NCBI GenBank assembly: GCA_013400975.1 | Contig: WBMZ01005505.1 | Coordinates: 62,001 to 126,000 of the forward strand | Length of the DNA stretch: 64,000 nucleotides | From: Atrichornis clamosus | Lineage: Eukaryota; Chordata; Aves; Passeriformes; Menuridae | Direction: 5' to 3' | Part shown: one piece after another, positions 62,179-64,000 of the stretch | How positions within the stretch are numbered: position 1 is the first letter of the stretch | How the letters are laid out: each line of letters starts with the position of its first letter | Made by a program: the position numbers and the translations under genes | Notes under the pieces: model-generated | Told to the model about the DNA's origin: nothing | Seen by the model: the letters and a program-made list of their open reading frames with translations, nothing else | Databases searched by the model: none

Positions 62179-62220
62179 CTGCCTGTCAATTTACCATCTG
62201 TATGGAGAGTACCCATCAAG
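62179..62220 (+). other. Possible 42-bp microexon
   Basis: Bounded by CCTGTTGTACTGCAG on the left and AAG|GTACGT on the right. The 42 bases are a multiple of three and encode LPVNLPSVWRVPIK without a stop. Both borders fit splice consensus moderately. The frame stays open on either side, and I recognise no protein, so this rests on the borders only. Confidence 0.12.
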
Positions 62221-64000
62221 GTACGTTTTGAAATATTACTCTCAGCTCCTTATTTGTGCTGTTTCCTTTTAAATCCATGCTTCATGGTGTTGAGTGGGAC
62301 CTCAAATGTATTCCCTGACTTCCTTGAAATAATCACCTTTGATTTTTTCAGAGGAAAAAAAATCTAGAAAAAAAAATCTAAAGGTGTGGATTAAAGGGGC
62401 CTATGATCATTATTATATAAACAGTATTTTATAGACTGAGTGCAGCACGGGCTCAGGCAGTGGTTTATCCTTAAGAGTATGAACTCTGATTTTGGGGAAT
62501 ATCTTTGAGTTTGGAGTTGGTCACATGCTGTAGGAGTTGGGAAAGGCAACAGAGATACTACTTCAGTCGTATACAGACATCCTTCAACCTTTACAGCATG
62601 GGAATATGTTTATAACACTTTTATCATCCTTTCCACAGAGGAATTAGTGTGACATCCCGGTAACATTCAATATTGTCCTCAATGAAACCCCATATTTCCT
62701 TGGGAATGTCTGACTTATTTCCAAACATACTGAAAGCAGCAACTGTGTCTCATTTTCTGAATTTGTACTAAGATTCCTGGATGTTTCTGTTACAAAGCAT
62801 AAGGTGAAGAGTTTTCCAGGGTGCCTTTCCCATTTCTTTAGCTGTTAACAGATTAGGTACCAGGTGCTTGTTGGGTTCCAGTCTATTGCGGCTTAGTTGT
62901 TATTTTGTCATATTCTGCATAGAATGAAGATGTTTGATCTTACAGAAATCTTAGCACTTCATTAATTTCAAAGCCTCTGAAAATATAACCAAAATTTTGA
63001 GCCAGTCTTACCCTGTACTGTTAGCAACATTTAGCTTAAATGAAGTCTTCTATTCCCTCCTGAAAATAATATGACCAATTTTCCGAAGAAGTCTAGTTAT
63101 CAGTTCAAAGAATCAGGATATTTTCCACTTACCACCTTTAGGAATTGAAACGAGCATTTTGAAATTCAGTGGAAATACAGGAGGAAAAACATTTCTAATT
63201 TTACTCGTATCTCCGTTTTGGCATGTAGTGGGACATTTTGGAAGTGACTAAGTGACTTTGTAAAGAAGTGACAAGAAAACAAGTTTGATATGCAGTTGAA
63301 ATAGTAAAAAAATTGGTATTAAGATGAATCAAACCAGGGGATATGAACTAGATTAGAGCAATACCCTGGGTTCTTTTAGTTGTTGTTGACAATACATTAA
63401 CTTTGTCTATCTGTACTTTGCTGTGAGGACTAGGTTATAAGGTTTTTTAATATTTATTTTCACTTTAAAGTACTTTGTGAAATATGGATGTACTGAAATG
63501 ACACAAAATAATTCCAAATGATTACAGTTTCCTGTTTTATTGCATGTAAGTATTTTAATTAACCTCTTGCCTACTGCAGAAATGGTCAAGGAACATATGA
63601 ATCCTCGTCTGAAGCCATTTTATTGTGAATGTTGGTTTTTAAGCTTGGAAAGCTCCATCCTCAACCTTTCTCTTCACCCAGCACATCTATATCAGGTTCT
63701 TGAAAAGCAGAGTTGGTGAGATAGTGATGAAACTTGCAGCAGAACAGTCTGTGTGCTGCCTGTCTCTGCATGTCCGTGTGTGTGTCTGTGTAAACGTAGT
63801 GAGGACTTGGGCAGATGGAACACAGGACCTACACGAGGCCCTTTTCCTTTGGAACAACAGCAGGAGCCGGTGTGGAATGACAGGACGTTTCACATGACAC
63901 CACGTCCCTAAGTTAAGGCAGCTAACTTGAACACCTATTTATTTAGCTGTTTATTGAGTTCGTTTGCTAGTTGTCTATTTGTAACTGAAATTTTTGGAAA

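Larger units (their letters stand above)
60061..64000. other. AT-rich non-coding sequence, no gene seen
   Basis: No exon is recognised except the weak 42-base candidate at 62179. Contains a (TG)8 repeat, a poly-T run of 16 and scattered chance frames of up to 100 codons (61483-61785 on the + strand). The final kilobase has a GTGTGTGTC-type patch at 63775-63790. Confidence 0.65.

Noticed and set aside
1..64000. CRISPR arrays, operons, phage or insertion-sequence structure
   Set aside because: No regularly spaced repeats and no dense coding. The composition and repeats are those of a vertebrate chromosome.

Overview
The window reads as AT-rich, non-coding vertebrate nuclear DNA. A hand count of 11 evenly spaced 60-base lines (660 bases) gives about 35% G+C. 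CpG is scarce, homopolymer and dinucleotide tracts are scattered throughout, and no reading frame exceeds 169 codons in 64 kb. The best lineage marker is a solo LTR at 27082-27728. It resembles a high-copy endogenous-retrovirus LTR that I remember from songbird and other neoavian genomes, and it carries a short tract like the 3' end of an avian CR1 LINE. I infer a bird, probably a songbird or relative. I recognise no protein-coding exon, tRNA, rRNA, microRNA or CRISPR array, and nothing looks prokaryotic.

Layout. 1-24 kb: unannotated AT-rich sequence with a perfect 65-bp tandem duplication (1046-1177), palindromes at 348, 14844 and 23353, a degenerate MIR/L3-like remnant (about 14423-14535), a CRE/UPRE plus CCAAT-box cluster (16039-16136) and a (TG)12 tract (19279). 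24.2-24.6 kb: the only clear CpG-rich patch, a candidate promoter or first exon. 26.1 kb: a possible 162-bp exon with splice-like borders. 27.1-27.7 kb: the LTR, sense on the minus strand, interrupted just upstream of its TATA box by the CR1-like tract. 28-51 kb: mostly featureless, with two MIR/L3-like remnants (32.7 and 40.9 kb), a strong isolated 5' splice-site consensus (33178), an octamer plus forkhead palindrome pair (46266-46293) and a third remnant at 50.1 kb. 51-64 kb: a GC-rich hairpin, a POU/homeodomain composite (57.6 kb), an unassigned 127-codon frame (58.4 kb), a dense cluster of developmental factor motifs (59.6-60.1 kb) and a possible 42-bp microexon (62.2 kb).

Interpretation. 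Long poly-T runs outnumber long poly-A runs 12 to 4 on the + strand, which weakly suggests the window lies in a long intron transcribed left to right. An intergenic desert is equally compatible. If there is function here it is most likely regulatory: the 24.3-kb CpG patch and the motif clusters at 16.0, 46.3, 57.6 and 59.8 kb. I did not find evidence of a new biological system, and the findings are ranked with that in mind.
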